From positions 223,657 to 287,656 of the forward strand of contig NZ_SMGR01000004.1 in NCBI RefSeq assembly GCF_004346865.1: a stretch of 64,000 bases of DNA, in the 5' to 3' direction. Below, in pieces: positions 34,590 to 44,024 of the stretch; within the stretch, counting starts at the first letter, position 1, and each line of letters begins with the position of its first letter. The translations under genes and the position numbers were made by a program. The notes under the pieces were generated by a model, which searched no databases, was not told the origin of the DNA, and saw only the letters and a list, made by a program, of their open reading frames with translations. This stretch comes from Shimia isoporae. GTDB lineage: Bacteria; Pseudomonadota; Alphaproteobacteria; Rhodobacterales; Rhodobacteraceae.

Positions 34590-35300
34590 TCAGCGCCAAC
34601 TGACATCGCCTAGGAAGATATAACCCGCGCCATAAATGGTCTTGATAAGGCGTGGATTTTTGGGGTCTTCGCGCAGCTTCGTGCGTAGCCTCGAAATGCG
34701 AACATCCATTGCACGATCAAAGCTCTCGCCTGCTGCTCCCCCCAAAATTTCTTGCATCTGCGTGCGACTGATGAGCCTTTTCGGGCTGTCCAGAAACAGG
34801 CGCAGAACTTCTCCTTCGGCATGTGAAAAGGTGGTTTCTTCCCCGTTTTCGTCTTCGAGAACGTAGCGGTCGAAATACGCTGTCCAGCCGTTGAAAACAG
34901 CAGTGTTCGCGGGGCCTGAAGCCTGGGCTGAGACCCGATCTTTTCGAAGCCGAACCCGCACGCGCGCCACCACCTCAGTGGGATCGAAAGGTTTGATGAT
35001 GTAATCATCTGCGCCGAGTTCCAATCCCGTGATCCTGTCCTGCACCTGAGCCCTGCCAGAGATGATAATCACCGCGGCGCCGACCTCGAGTGCCAATCGA
35101 TGCACCAGTGTCAGACCGTCTTTGTCCGGCAGGCCAAGGTCCACAAGGCAAACATCTGGCGTCGTCGTTTTCAGCATCGCTTCGAATTCAGTCGCCCGCG
35201 AAAACCCCATCGTCCGGAAACCTGCATCTTCCAGCGCGTCTGCAAGGATGCGGCGGATTTCGGGTTCATCGTCCAGAATTGTAACAAGCGGAGCGGTCAT
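34590..35300 (-). CDS. OmpR-type response regulator
   Basis: 236 residues. The receiver domain (1-120) has phospho-acceptor Asp54 in CLVDLGLPDKDG, acidic pocket DD at 10-11 and the switch Lys in IIKPFDP. The C-terminal winged helix (150-233) has SRTQMQEILGG, DRAMDVRISRLRTKL and IKTIYGAGYIF. It starts 7 nt after the hybrid kinase gene, so the two form a two-component system. The divergently transcribed acyl-CoA synthetase/LIV transporter operon at 37419 is the obvious target. Confidence 0.92.
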   Translation of the reverse strand: MTAPLVTILDDEPEIRRILADALEDAGFRTMGFSRATEFEAMLKTTTPDVCLVDLGLPDKDGLTLVHRLALEVGAAVIIISGRAQVQDRITGLELGADDYIIKPFDPTEVVARVRVRLRKDRVSAQASGPANTAVFNGWTAYFDRYVLEDENGEETTFSHAEGEVLRLFLDSPKRLISRTQMQEILGGAAGESFDRAMDVRISRLRTKLREDPKNPRLIKTIYGAGYIFLGDVSWR

Positions 35301-35307
35301 CGGGGTC

Positions 35308-37221
35308 TCATTTCGGGTGCAGGAATTGGTCGAGCTGGTCGCCGGTGAAGGGTTTTGACAATACCGGTGCGCGGGATGCGCCTTCGATATAGAGCGGGTC
35401 GCTCACCGGCAAGGACGTCATGAGGTAAGCCGGTATTGCGTCGTTTCTCAGGCTTTTTACAAGATCAACACCTGTAGCTTCGCCTTCCAGCGAAATGTCC
35501 GAGAGTACCAGGGTGATGTCGGGCACCTGCTCAAGCAGAATGCGGGCCTCTTCCACACTCGCGGCTTCAATGACTGTGTGCTGCATGTCGGTCAGCATGT
35601 CACGGATTAGCCCGCGCAAATCCGGATTGTCCTCGACCAGGAGCGCCAGACCCGGCGTTGTGTTCTGCATGGCGCGCCGCAGTGGAAGCCGCAGTCGCAC
35701 CTGTCCGCCCGTATCAGTGTTGCCAAGCTTGATGTGGCCGCCAACCAGTTTGGTCATGTCATAGACCATTGCGAGCCCCAAGCCGCTGCCTTCTGCTCCC
35801 TTGGTCGTAAAGAACGGATCAAGCGCCCGCATCAACGCCTCTTCGCCAAACCCCGTCCCGGTGTCTCTCACGGTAAACTGGACCCAAGTGTCCTGCACCA
35901 ATTCGGCAATCAGAAGTATTGTACCCTCGCCACCACATGCATCACGCGCATTGAGCAACAGGTTGACCAGACTATCCTGCAACATCGCGGGGTCCAACAT
36001 GACAGTGTCATCCGGGATGCCGTTTTCGATGATCAAGGTCACACTGCCGGCAAGCGTCGGGCGGGCGAGGGTTTCCAGATCTGCCAAGAACTTGCGCATA
36101 TTGGTCGGCTCAAGGCGTGGAACGCGAGGACCGGTGATATTGGCCAGCTGGTCCAAAAGCGTGCCACCGCGCCGCGCTGCACCGAGCGTCGCCTCAACCA
36201 ATTCAGGAGCCTCCCCGGGAAGCTGCATTTTTGAAAGTTTGCCTTGGGTGCCGAGAATGATCGTCAAAAGATTTGAAAAATCATGCGCCAATCCGCTGGT
36301 CATTTGAGCCGCAATCTCGCGTCTGCGTGTTTGCTGCAATGCCACGCGGGCCTGTGTTTCTTCGGTCACGTCCATAGAAAGCACATAAACACCGCGGCTT
36401 TCTCTGGTGTTGTCGTCCGGCGTAAAGGCCACGCGAATGCGTCTGGTTGAAGGGTGCTCGTTAAATTCAAAAACCGAAGCCTTGCCGTTAAAGGCACGGT
36501 CCATATGAGGTTCGATCGCATTGAATGCACTTTGTCCCAGCGCATCGCGCGCGTGCATTCCGACAATGTCTGAGGGCCTTCCCGGGATCACCGCGCTGAG
36601 GCGGCGGTTGGAGTAGGTATAGATTCGGTCCGGACCCAGATGGGCAATGTGCGCCGGCATCATTTCCGCAGTAAGACGCATGCGCGCTTCGCTTTCGGTC
36701 AATTGCCGTTTGACCTCTTCCAGCGTTTGTACGGTGGCTTCCAATTCTCGGTTCGTTGCGCTGAGTTCTTCGGCGTGCTGCAAAAGCTGGTCCGACAGTT
36801 CTTCGGAACGCGACCGGAGCAGCGCTTCCTGACGCTTTGTCGATGTTATGTCAGTGTAGACCGCCACCCAACCGCCCTGCGGCAGGGGGGACCCTTCGAC
36901 ACTTACCCATCGCCCGTCCGCCCGCTGACGCTCAAAATAATGCGGCTCAAACGCGAGGGCACGTTCAACCCGCTCGGCGATGAAATCCTCGACCTCGCCT
37001 TCCGGAATTTGACCGTATTCACCGTTTTCTATTAAAAACCGGATTGTATCCGAAAATGCCGCCCCGGGCTGTATCAAGGCTCTGGGAATAGAGAACATTT
37101 CCCTAAATCGAGCATTTGCGACAACCAGCTTCAGATCGCTGTCATAGATCGACAGCGCCTGCTTGATGAGGTTCAGACCGGCAGCAGTCATATCCTGAAT
37201 TTTGCGGGCCGAGGGCTGCAT
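35308..37221 (-). CDS. PAS-domain hybrid sensor histidine kinase
   Basis: 637 residues, no membrane segment, so a cytoplasmic sensor. PAS_7-like domain about 10-130 (ALSIYDSDLKLVVANARFREMF), coiled linker 130-180, second PAS 182-295, HisKA-type helix with His313 in LAHDFSNLLTIILG, HATPase with N-box NLLLNARDAC (420-429), DTGTGFG (453-459) and GSGLGLAMVYD, then a C-terminal receiver 524-635 with Asp575 in VLSDISL. A four-step phosphorelay or intramolecular phosphatase role is possible. The ATG follows AAAGGA. It is divergent from the ligase/LIV operon, suggesting it senses that operon's substrate or its CoA ester. Confidence 0.9.
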   Translation of the reverse strand: MQPSARKIQDMTAAGLNLIKQALSIYDSDLKLVVANARFREMFSIPRALIQPGAAFSDTIRFLIENGEYGQIPEGEVEDFIAERVERALAFEPHYFERQRADGRWVSVEGSPLPQGGWVAVYTDITSTKRQEALLRSRSEELSDQLLQHAEELSATNRELEATVQTLEEVKRQLTESEARMRLTAEMMPAHIAHLGPDRIYTYSNRRLSAVIPGRPSDIVGMHARDALGQSAFNAIEPHMDRAFNGKASVFEFNEHPSTRRIRVAFTPDDNTRESRGVYVLSMDVTEETQARVALQQTRRREIAAQMTSGLAHDFSNLLTIILGTQGKLSKMQLPGEAPELVEATLGAARRGGTLLDQLANITGPRVPRLEPTNMRKFLADLETLARPTLAGSVTLIIENGIPDDTVMLDPAMLQDSLVNLLLNARDACGGEGTILLIAELVQDTWVQFTVRDTGTGFGEEALMRALDPFFTTKGAEGSGLGLAMVYDMTKLVGGHIKLGNTDTGGQVRLRLPLRRAMQNTTPGLALLVEDNPDLRGLIRDMLTDMQHTVIEAASVEEARILLEQVPDITLVLSDISLEGEATGVDLVKSLRNDAIPAYLMTSLPVSDPLYIEGASRAPVLSKPFTGDQLDQFLHPK

Positions 37222-37384
37222 AAAGACGTCCTTTCCCTTCTACCGCTAACACCCGTTTTGAGGGTCGCAAAGGGTGAAATGCGCGTTGTTACAATTCGTA
37301 AGGATTGGGAAATGTTCAGGAAAAAGTTGACCGCGAGTTTCAAATTCGCACCTTGGAAGGTGAAGAATCGTTTCGGCGGTTTCG

Positions 37385-37400
37385 GCCTGCACGTGCAGGC
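37385..37400. promoter_or_regulatory. 16-bp perfect palindrome before the ligase/LIV operon
   Basis: GCCTGCACGTGCAGGC is fully self-complementary and lies 19 nt before the TTG start of the acyl-CoA synthetase, just ahead of its GGGAGG ribosome-binding site. It may be an operator or an RNA hairpin in the leader. Confidence 0.55.
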
Positions 37401-37418
37401 GAATGGGAGGAATACATT

Positions 37419-39389
37419 TTGGCACAGTCGTCACAGGCGACCGGCGGACTCGCATCCGTTCCGGCGCTCTTGCAGCGTAACGCCACTCTGTATGCGGACA
37501 AGGACGCATACAGAGAGAAAGAGTTCGGCATCTGGCAGCGCTGGACTTGGGCAGAGACAGAAAAAGAAATCGAGGCGCTGGCGCTTGGTTTGATCAACCT
37601 TGGCGTTCAGGAAGGTGACTTTGTTGCCATCATTGGACGCAATCGCCCCTATTTCTATTGGTCCATGGTCGCCGCGCAATCCGTTGGCGCCGTGCCCGTG
37701 CCGGTCTATCAGGACAGCGCAGCCGAAGAGATGGAATACATCCTTGGTCACTGTGGCGCCAAGTATGCCATCGTGGAAGACCAGGAGCAGGTCGACAAGA
37801 TCATCGAGATTCAGGAACACCTGCATCAGTTCAAGCACATGATCTACATTGATCCGCGTGGCCTTCGGAAATACGACCATCACGCTCTGCACGAATTTAG
37901 CCATATCCAGAATCAGGGTCGCGCGGCTTATGACGAATGGATCACAGACCTTAAGGAGCGTCGCGAGAAGCTGACTTATGACAGCACCTGTGTGATGCTT
38001 TATACCTCCGGCACCACCGGTAAACCCAAAGGCGTGGTGCTTTCCAACCGCAACGTGATTGAAAGCGCCAAAAACAGTTCCGAGTTCGATAACCTGACTG
38101 CTGGCGAGGAAATCCTCGCATATCTGCCCATGGCGTGGGTTGGCGATTTTATCTTCTCGATCGGTCAAGCCTATTGGACTGGATTCTGTGTGAATTGTCC
38201 TGAATCCGCGGACACCATGATGACCGATCTTCGCGAGATCGGCCCGACGTACTACTTCGCGCCTCCGCGGGTGTTCGAAACACAACTCACGAACGTGATG
38301 ATAAGGATGGAGGATGCTGGACCACTCAAACGCCGGATGTTCCACCACTTTATGGATCACGCCAAGAAAGTCGGTCCGTCCATTCTCGACGGAAAGCCTG
38401 TCAGCGGTATGGACCGCCTGAAGTATAGGCTCGGTGAATTTCTGGTGTACGGGCCGCTCAAGGATACGCTCGGCTTCGGCCGTGTGCGTGTGGGTTACAC
38501 CGCGGGCGAAGCGATTGGACCGGAGATTTTCGAATTCTATCGTTCCCTCGGCATTAACCTGAAACAGCTTTACGGTCAGACCGAAGCCACGGTGTTTATC
38601 ACCGCTCAGCCGGATGGTGAGGTGCGCGCGGATACCGTGGGTGTGCCAAGCCCAGATGTGGAAATCAAAATCGACGACAACGGCGAAATCCACTACCGCT
38701 CGCCGGGTACTTTTGTTGAGTACTACAACAATCCGGAATCCACGGCGTCCACCAAAGATGCCGAGGGTTGGGTGGCGACCGGTGATGCGGGCTTCTTTGA
38801 GGAAGATTCCGGTCATCTGCGGATCATCGACCGCGCCAAAGATGTTGGCAAAATGGCCGATGGGTCCATGTTCGCCCCGAAATATGTGGAGAACAAACTC
38901 AAGTTCTACCCCGACATTCTTGAGGCCGTGCTGTTTGGTAACGGCAGGGACCACTGCGTCGCCTTCATCAACATCGACTTGACGGCGGTGGGCAACTGGG
39001 CGGAACGCAACAACATCGCATATGCGTCTTACCAGGAACTCGCAGGCCACCCGAAGGTGCTCGACAGCATTCAGCAACACGTTGAAACCGTGAACAAATC
39101 GGTTGCAGTCGACCCCATGCTGGCAGGCTGTCAGATCCACCGCTTCCTCGTGCTGCACAAGGAACTGGATGCGGATGACGGCGAAATGACCCGGACCCGC
39201 AAGGTGCGCCGCGTGATTGTGGCCGACAAGTTCAAAGACCTCGTGGATGCGCTATATGACGGCTCTGCACAGGTCTCGACCGAAACCGAAGTGACCTATG
39301 AAGACGGCCGCAAAGGCTCAATCAAGGCCACGCTTGAGCTGCGCGACGCCGCAGTCGTCTCAACCGCAGCAAAGGTAGCCGCAGAATGA
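37419..39389 (+). CDS. Long-chain acyl-CoA synthetase (AMP-binding)
   Basis: 656-residue ANL ligase. P-loop YTSGTTGKPKGVVL, AYLPMAWVGDF, A5 LYGQTEATVFI, A8 TGDAGFFEEDSGHLRIIDRAKDVGKMADG and a C-terminal MTRTRKVRRVIVADKF are intact. It is of the type regularly found as the first gene of LIV-transporter operons in proteobacteria that take up fatty or aromatic acids. The start is assigned to TTG 37419, 8 nt after GGAGG; an ATG at 37305 would extend through the 16-bp palindrome with non-family sequence. It overlaps the livG-like gene by 4 nt. Confidence 0.9.
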   Translation: MAQSSQATGGLASVPALLQRNATLYADKDAYREKEFGIWQRWTWAETEKEIEALALGLINLGVQEGDFVAIIGRNRPYFYWSMVAAQSVGAVPVPVYQDSAAEEMEYILGHCGAKYAIVEDQEQVDKIIEIQEHLHQFKHMIYIDPRGLRKYDHHALHEFSHIQNQGRAAYDEWITDLKERREKLTYDSTCVMLYTSGTTGKPKGVVLSNRNVIESAKNSSEFDNLTAGEEILAYLPMAWVGDFIFSIGQAYWTGFCVNCPESADTMMTDLREIGPTYYFAPPRVFETQLTNVMIRMEDAGPLKRRMFHHFMDHAKKVGPSILDGKPVSGMDRLKYRLGEFLVYGPLKDTLGFGRVRVGYTAGEAIGPEIFEFYRSLGINLKQLYGQTEATVFITAQPDGEVRADTVGVPSPDVEIKIDDNGEIHYRSPGTFVEYYNNPESTASTKDAEGWVATGDAGFFEEDSGHLRIIDRAKDVGKMADGSMFAPKYVENKLKFYPDILEAVLFGNGRDHCVAFINIDLTAVGNWAERNNIAYASYQELAGHPKVLDSIQQHVETVNKSVAVDPMLAGCQIHRFLVLHKELDADDGEMTRTRKVRRVIVADKFKDLVDALYDGSAQVSTETEVTYEDGRKGSIKATLELRDAAVVSTAAKVAAE

Positions 39390-40201
39390 GCACGCAGGAA
39401 AGCTACGTCACGGATGACGGCCGCACCATCGGCCCGACCGTGATGGAAATGAAAAATATTACGCTGCGCTTTGGCGGAGTGAAGGCGATCACCGATATTT
39501 CCTTCGACATCCGCGAAGGCGAGATCCGCGCGATCATCGGCCCGAACGGGGCCGGTAAGTCCTCGATGCTGAACGTCATCTCTGGTTTTTACATCCCGCA
39601 GGAAGGCGAAGTCTGGTACAAAGGCACAAAACGCCCGCAGATGAAGCCTTACGAAGTGGCGCAACAGGGTATCGCCCGAACCTTCCAGAACATTGCTTTG
39701 TTCGAGGGCATGACCGTACTCGACAACGTGATGACGGGGCGGCTTCGTCAGATGAAAGCCGGGCTTCTCAGTCAAGCCATCTGGAAAGGCAAAGCTGAAC
39801 AGGAAGAAGTTGAAAACCGCGAAGTCGTCGAAAAAATCATCGACTTCCTCGAAATTCAACACATTCGCAAAACACCAGTCGGACGTCTTCCTTATGGTCT
39901 GAAGAAACGCGTTGAGCTCGCCCGTGCGCTGGCTGCTGAACCGTCTATCCTTCTTCTGGATGAACCGATGGCCGGAATGAACGTCGAAGAAAAAGAGGAC
40001 ATGTCCCGCTTTATCCTCGATATGAATGACGAGTTTGGCACAACCATTGCGCTGATCGAGCACGACATGGGCGTCGTGATGGATCTTTCCGACCGTGTCG
40101 TGGTCATGGACTACGGCAAAAAGATCGGTGACGGGACACCAGACGAAGTGCGCAACAACCAGGCGGTGATCGACGCCTACCTGGGGGTGGCTCATGACTA
40201 A
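39386..40201 (+). CDS. LIV-type ABC transporter ATP-binding protein (LivG-like)
   Basis: 271-residue ATPase. It contains GPNGAGKSSM (Walker A with Ser), GIARTFQNIALFEGMTV, the degenerate signature GLKKRVELARALA, Walker B ILLLDEPMAGM and EHDMG with the switch His. A 20-residue polar N-terminal extension (STQESYVTDDGRTIGPT) precedes the core. ATGA overlaps the ligase stop. Confidence 0.9.
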   Translation: MSTQESYVTDDGRTIGPTVMEMKNITLRFGGVKAITDISFDIREGEIRAIIGPNGAGKSSMLNVISGFYIPQEGEVWYKGTKRPQMKPYEVAQQGIARTFQNIALFEGMTVLDNVMTGRLRQMKAGLLSQAIWKGKAEQEEVENREVVEKIIDFLEIQHIRKTPVGRLPYGLKKRVELARALAAEPSILLLDEPMAGMNVEEKEDMSRFILDMNDEFGTTIALIEHDMGVVMDLSDRVVVMDYGKKIGDGTPDEVRNNQAVIDAYLGVAHD

Positions 40202-40242
40202 TCAAATCTCTGAAATCACGATGAATACCGGAGGCGTGCAGC

Positions 40243-41247
40243 ATGCCTGAACAACTCGCATTTGCGATGGAGGTCTTTCTCAACGGCCTGATGGCGGGCG
40301 TGCTTTATGCGCTCGTGGCTCTGGGTTTCGTTTTGATTTACAAGGCTTCCGGGATCTTTAACTTTGCCCAAGGTGTCATGGCGCTTTTCGCCGCGATGAC
40401 GCTCGTCGGCATCCAGAACGGACAGGTGCCGTTCGCTCACCTGATCAACGCACTGTTTGGAACCCACGTGCACCATTTCGGATGGAATGTGCCGTCGGTC
40501 TTCGCCCTGATCTTTACCGTAGCGGTTATGATTTTGCTGGCATGGGCTGTCCAACGCTTCGTCTTCCGACACCTCGTCGGCCAAGAGCCGATTATTCTCT
40601 TTATGGCGACCATCGGTCTGGCGTATTTTCTTGAGGGATTTGCGGACCTGATGTGGAACTCTGAAATCAAGAAACTTGATTTCTGTCTGACCGCAAACAC
40701 CTGCTTGCCGCAGGGTATCAACATCGCGATTGATGACTTTACCTTCAACGCGTTCGGTTATGGCTTCTTCATCGATAACCTGGACATCACGGCAACGATC
40801 GTGGCGATCGTTCTGGTGGCTGCGCTGATCGCTTTCAGTCAGTACACGAAACAGGGCCGCGCCATGCGCGCCGTGGCGGACGATCACCAGGCAGCACTGT
40901 CCGTTGGCATCTCCCTGAACTTCATCTGGGTACTGGTCTGGTCGCTCGCTGGCTTCGTGGCACTGGTTGCCGGCATCATGTGGGGCGCAAAATCAGGCGT
41001 GCAGTTTTCTCTTTCGCTGATCGCACTCAAGGCCCTGCCGGTCTTGATGCTAGGCGGCTTCACCTCGATCCCGGGCGCCATCGTTGGCGGTCTGATCATC
41101 GGTGTGGGTGAGAAGCTTTTCGAATTCTGGGTCGGCCCGCTGGTGGGTGGCGCTACCGAGAATTGGTTCGCCTATGTGCTCGCTCTCGTCTTCCTCGTCT
41201 TCCGGCCACAAGGCCTGTTCGGCGAAAAGATCATCGAAAGGGTATGA
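40243..41247 (+). CDS. LIV-type ABC transporter permease (LivH-like)
   Basis: 334-residue inner-membrane permease, longer than usual because of an insertion at about 55-85 (NALFGTHVHHFGWNV) and a loop at 145-170 containing two cysteines (LDFCLTANTCLPQGINI). Family motifs are NGLMAGVLYALVALGFVLIYKASGIFNFAQGVMALF, YTKQGRAMRAVADDHQAALSVGI (coupling loop) and GGFTSIPGAIVGGLIIG. GGAGG lies 8 nt before the ATG. The periplasmic cysteine pair may be disulfide-bonded. Confidence 0.9.
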   Translation: MPEQLAFAMEVFLNGLMAGVLYALVALGFVLIYKASGIFNFAQGVMALFAAMTLVGIQNGQVPFAHLINALFGTHVHHFGWNVPSVFALIFTVAVMILLAWAVQRFVFRHLVGQEPIILFMATIGLAYFLEGFADLMWNSEIKKLDFCLTANTCLPQGINIAIDDFTFNAFGYGFFIDNLDITATIVAIVLVAALIAFSQYTKQGRAMRAVADDHQAALSVGISLNFIWVLVWSLAGFVALVAGIMWGAKSGVQFSLSLIALKALPVLMLGGFTSIPGAIVGGLIIGVGEKLFEFWVGPLVGGATENWFAYVLALVFLVFRPQGLFGEKIIERV

Positions 41248-41510
41248 CACAGATGCCCAAGCTGATCGCCATACTAAACGTCGTCGCATGGTCAGGCTTC
41301 TGGGCCTTCGGGTTCCTTGCCCTGACCTCGGATCCCGCAAACGGTCAACAGATGACGACCGCGGCGATTCTTGCGGCATTTGGTGCAGCAGCGGGCATCT
41401 GGGCTTACTTCCAACTGGTGCGTCACTCTGAAAGCACCGGCTATGCGAAACAACGGAACCGGGCGGACCGGTCCCACCTTGAAAAAGAATACAACGAGGA
41501 GACCGCCTGA
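41244..41510 (+). CDS. Small two-helix membrane protein within the transporter operon
   Basis: 88 residues with two predicted membrane helices (about 7-27, LIAILNVVAWSGFWAFGFLAL, and 39-60, AAILAAFGAAAGIWAYFQLV) and a charged C-terminal tail (KQRNRADRSHLEKEYNEETA). It sits between the two permease genes: its ATG overlaps the livH-like stop (ATGA) and its stop overlaps the livM-like start (TGATG). An ATG at 41253 is an alternative start. Such tight embedding implies a role in the transporter complex; no domain family is recognised. Confidence 0.75.
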   Translation: MTQMPKLIAILNVVAWSGFWAFGFLALTSDPANGQQMTTAAILAAFGAAAGIWAYFQLVRHSESTGYAKQRNRADRSHLEKEYNEETA

Positions 41511-42586
41511 TGTTCTATCGTGAAGCTGGCGATTTCAAAACGTCCTACGCCGCCGACAACCAAACGTTTCCGATCAAGATCGACCGTCGCGGATATTTTG
41601 TCGCCCTGGCATTCGCCTTCTGCGTGGTGCCGTTCATCATCAACGACTATTGGGCAAACGCGATTTTCCTGCCGTTCCTGATCTATTCGATCGCGGCCAT
41701 CGGCCTGAATATTCTCGTAGGCTATTGCGGACAGGTGTCGCTTGGCACCGGTGGTTTCATGGCAGTCGGTGCTTACGCCTGCTACAAGCTCATGACGGCG
41801 ATGCCGGAAGTGAATATCTTTTTCCACATCATCATTTCGGGCGGGATAACAGCCTTTGTCTGCGTGCTGTTTGGTCTACCGAGTCTGCGCATCAAGGGTT
41901 TCTACCTGGCCGTTGCGACATTGGCGGCACAGTTCTTTCTTGTCTGGCTCTTCAATCGTGTGCCGTGGTTCTACAACTATTCTGCATCCGGTCAGATCAA
42001 CGCGCCGGAACGCACCGTGTTTGGCGTGCCAGTCACCGGCCCTAACACCGAAGCGTGGGCAACGTATCTTTTCTGCCTCGTGTTCCTGGTTCTGAGCGCA
42101 TTGATCGCCCGCAACCTGACCCGCGGTATGGCGGGGCGCAAATGGATGGCGATCCGCGATATGGATATCGCCGCGGAAATCATCGGCGTGAACCCACTCA
42201 AAGCCAAGATTTCGGCCTTTGCGGTTTCCGGCTTCTTCGTTGGCATCTCCGGTGCACTTTTCTTCGCGCTATACCTAGGCGCCGTCGAGGTGGGCGAAGT
42301 CTTCGGCATCAACAAATCGTTCCTCGTGCTCTTTATGATCATCATCGGTGGTCTGGGCTCGATCTTCGGCTCTTTCGCTGGCGCGGCCTTCCTCGTGTTG
42401 CTGCCCGTAGTGCTCAAAGTGGTCGGAGTAGACTGGCTGGGTTGGCCCACCGACATCGTGGCCCATCTTCAGCTCGTGATCGTTGGCGGCCTGATCATCA
42501 TGTTCCTGATACTGGAACCCCATGGTCTGGCTCAGCTCTGGCGCGTGGCGAAACAGAAACTGCGGTTGTGGCCCTTCCCGCACTAA
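41510..42586 (+). CDS. LIV-type ABC transporter permease (LivM-like)
   Basis: 358-residue inner-membrane permease with about nine hydrophobic segments. Family motifs are LNILVGYCGQVSLGTGGFMAVGAYACY and the coupling loop LTRGMAGRKWMAIRDMDIAAEIIGV, then GGLGSIFGSFAGAAFLVLLPV. An N-terminal extension of about 25 residues precedes the first helix (FYREAGDFKTSYAADNQTFP). GGAGA precedes the ATG. Confidence 0.9.
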   Translation: MFYREAGDFKTSYAADNQTFPIKIDRRGYFVALAFAFCVVPFIINDYWANAIFLPFLIYSIAAIGLNILVGYCGQVSLGTGGFMAVGAYACYKLMTAMPEVNIFFHIIISGGITAFVCVLFGLPSLRIKGFYLAVATLAAQFFLVWLFNRVPWFYNYSASGQINAPERTVFGVPVTGPNTEAWATYLFCLVFLVLSALIARNLTRGMAGRKWMAIRDMDIAAEIIGVNPLKAKISAFAVSGFFVGISGALFFALYLGAVEVGEVFGINKSFLVLFMIIIGGLGSIFGSFAGAAFLVLLPVVLKVVGVDWLGWPTDIVAHLQLVIVGGLIIMFLILEPHGLAQLWRVAKQKLRLWPFPH

Positions 42587-42665
42587 GGCGGGGCCAGAAC
42601 CAACCATTCCGGGGCGGGGAGGCCTCGGCAACCAACATCGGAATAAACCAAGGGAGGAAAACCCG

Positions 42666-43949
42666 ATGAAGATGAAACTAGCAACCATGGCCGTGACCGC
42701 CGTAATGGCAGCCGCACCGGTAATGGCGGACCTCGTGTTCCCGTCGCTGAGCTATCGCACCGGTCCTTACGCTGCTGGCGGTATCCCGTTTGCGGATGGC
42801 TATGCCGACTACTTCACACTGCTCAACGAGCGTGATGGCGGTATCGGTGGTGTTCCGACCCGTCTGTTGGAATGTGAAACCGGCTACAACACCGAAAAAG
42901 GCGTTGAGTGTTACGAGTCCACCAAAGGCGAAGGCGCTCTGGTGTATCAACCGCTGTCCACCGGCATCACCTATCAGTTGATTCCGAAAACCACTGCGGA
43001 CAACATCCCGATGCACACCATGGGTTATGGCCGTACCTCTGCTGCAAACGGCAAGGTCTTCAGCCACACCTTCAACTATCCGGGCACCTACTGGAACGGC
43101 GCATCCGGTGCGATCAACTACCTGCTGGCGGAAAACGGCGGTGACCTGAACGGCCACAAAATCGCTCTGGTTTACCACAACTCCGCATACGGCAAGGAAC
43201 CGATCCGCACGCTGGAAGAGCTGCAAAAGAAGCACGGTTTCGAACTGAGCCTGCTTCCTGTTGACCACCCCGGTCAGGAGCAAAAGTCCCAGTGGCTGCA
43301 GATCCGCCGCGAAAAGCCTGACACAGTTCTGATGTGGGGCTGGGGCGTGATGAACCAGGTTGCCATTCAGGAAGCTGCAAACATCCGCTTCCCGATGGAA
43401 AACTTCATCGGCATCTGGTGGTCCGGTGCAGAGCATGACGTTCTGTCTGCTGGCGACAAGGCAAACGGCTATAAGGCGCTGACCTTCCACAACGTTGGCC
43501 GCGACTTCCCGATCTTTGCTGACATCCAGAAGCACGTTGTCGACACCGGCAAGGCAGCTGGCGCAGGCGACCAGATCGGCAACGTTCTCTACAACCGCGG
43601 TATGTATGCAGCGATGCTTGCAGCCGAAGCTGTAAAGACCGCTCAGGAAATCCACGGCACCGCAGACATCACTCCGGCGATGATGCGTGACGGTATGGAA
43701 GCACTGGAGATCACCGAAGACAAAATGGCTGCTCTGGGTATGCCGAATTTCGGTCCGTCCTTCTCCGTTTCCTGTGACAACCACGGTGGCCCCGGCCTCG
43801 TTGGTGTGACCCAGTGGGACGCAGCCAGCCAGACTTGGTCCCTGATCTCTGACTTTGCGGAAACCGACATGGAAGTGATCGGCAAGCTGATCGAAGAAGA
43901 TTCGGGTGCCTACGCTTCTGAAAACAACATCGAAGCGCGCTGCAACTAA
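42666..43949 (+). CDS. LIV-type ABC transporter, periplasmic substrate-binding protein
   Basis: 427 residues with a signal peptide (MKMKLATMAVTAVMAAAPVMA, 1-21). The Peripla_BP_6 domain has SLSYRTGPYAAGGIPFADGYADYF, ERDGGIGGVPTRLLECETGYN and a disulfide-capable C-x-n-C in the first lobe (LECETGY...VECYEST). It is larger than and clearly different from the binding protein at 17046, so the two transporters probably have different ligands. GGGAGG precedes ATG 42666. A GC-rich hairpin follows its stop. Confidence 0.9.
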   Translation: MKMKLATMAVTAVMAAAPVMADLVFPSLSYRTGPYAAGGIPFADGYADYFTLLNERDGGIGGVPTRLLECETGYNTEKGVECYESTKGEGALVYQPLSTGITYQLIPKTTADNIPMHTMGYGRTSAANGKVFSHTFNYPGTYWNGASGAINYLLAENGGDLNGHKIALVYHNSAYGKEPIRTLEELQKKHGFELSLLPVDHPGQEQKSQWLQIRREKPDTVLMWGWGVMNQVAIQEAANIRFPMENFIGIWWSGAEHDVLSAGDKANGYKALTFHNVGRDFPIFADIQKHVVDTGKAAGAGDQIGNVLYNRGMYAAMLAAEAVKTAQEIHGTADITPAMMRDGMEALEITEDKMAALGMPNFGPSFSVSCDNHGGPGLVGVTQWDAASQTWSLISDFAETDMEVIGKLIEEDSGAYASENNIEARCN

Positions 43950-43970
43950 GCGCTTCTAAAAAGATTGCTC

Positions 43971-43991
43971 CGGCCGGCTGCGTCGGCCGGG
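43971..43991 (+). other. Intercistronic GC-rich hairpin after the binding-protein gene
   Basis: CCGGCCG (43971-43977), GCTGCGT, CGGCCGG (43985-43991) is a perfect 7-bp GC stem without a T run. It lies between the solute-binding protein and livF-like genes, where such hairpins commonly stabilise the upstream message and lower expression of downstream genes. Confidence 0.5.
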
Positions 43992-44024
43992 GCTCAGCTT
44001 CAAACGAAATGAAAGACAACGCAC

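Noticed and set aside
37431..39158. 575-codon leftward open frame
   Set aside because: Entirely antisense to the acyl-CoA synthetase, which has all family motifs; histidine-rich translation typical of an antisense shadow.
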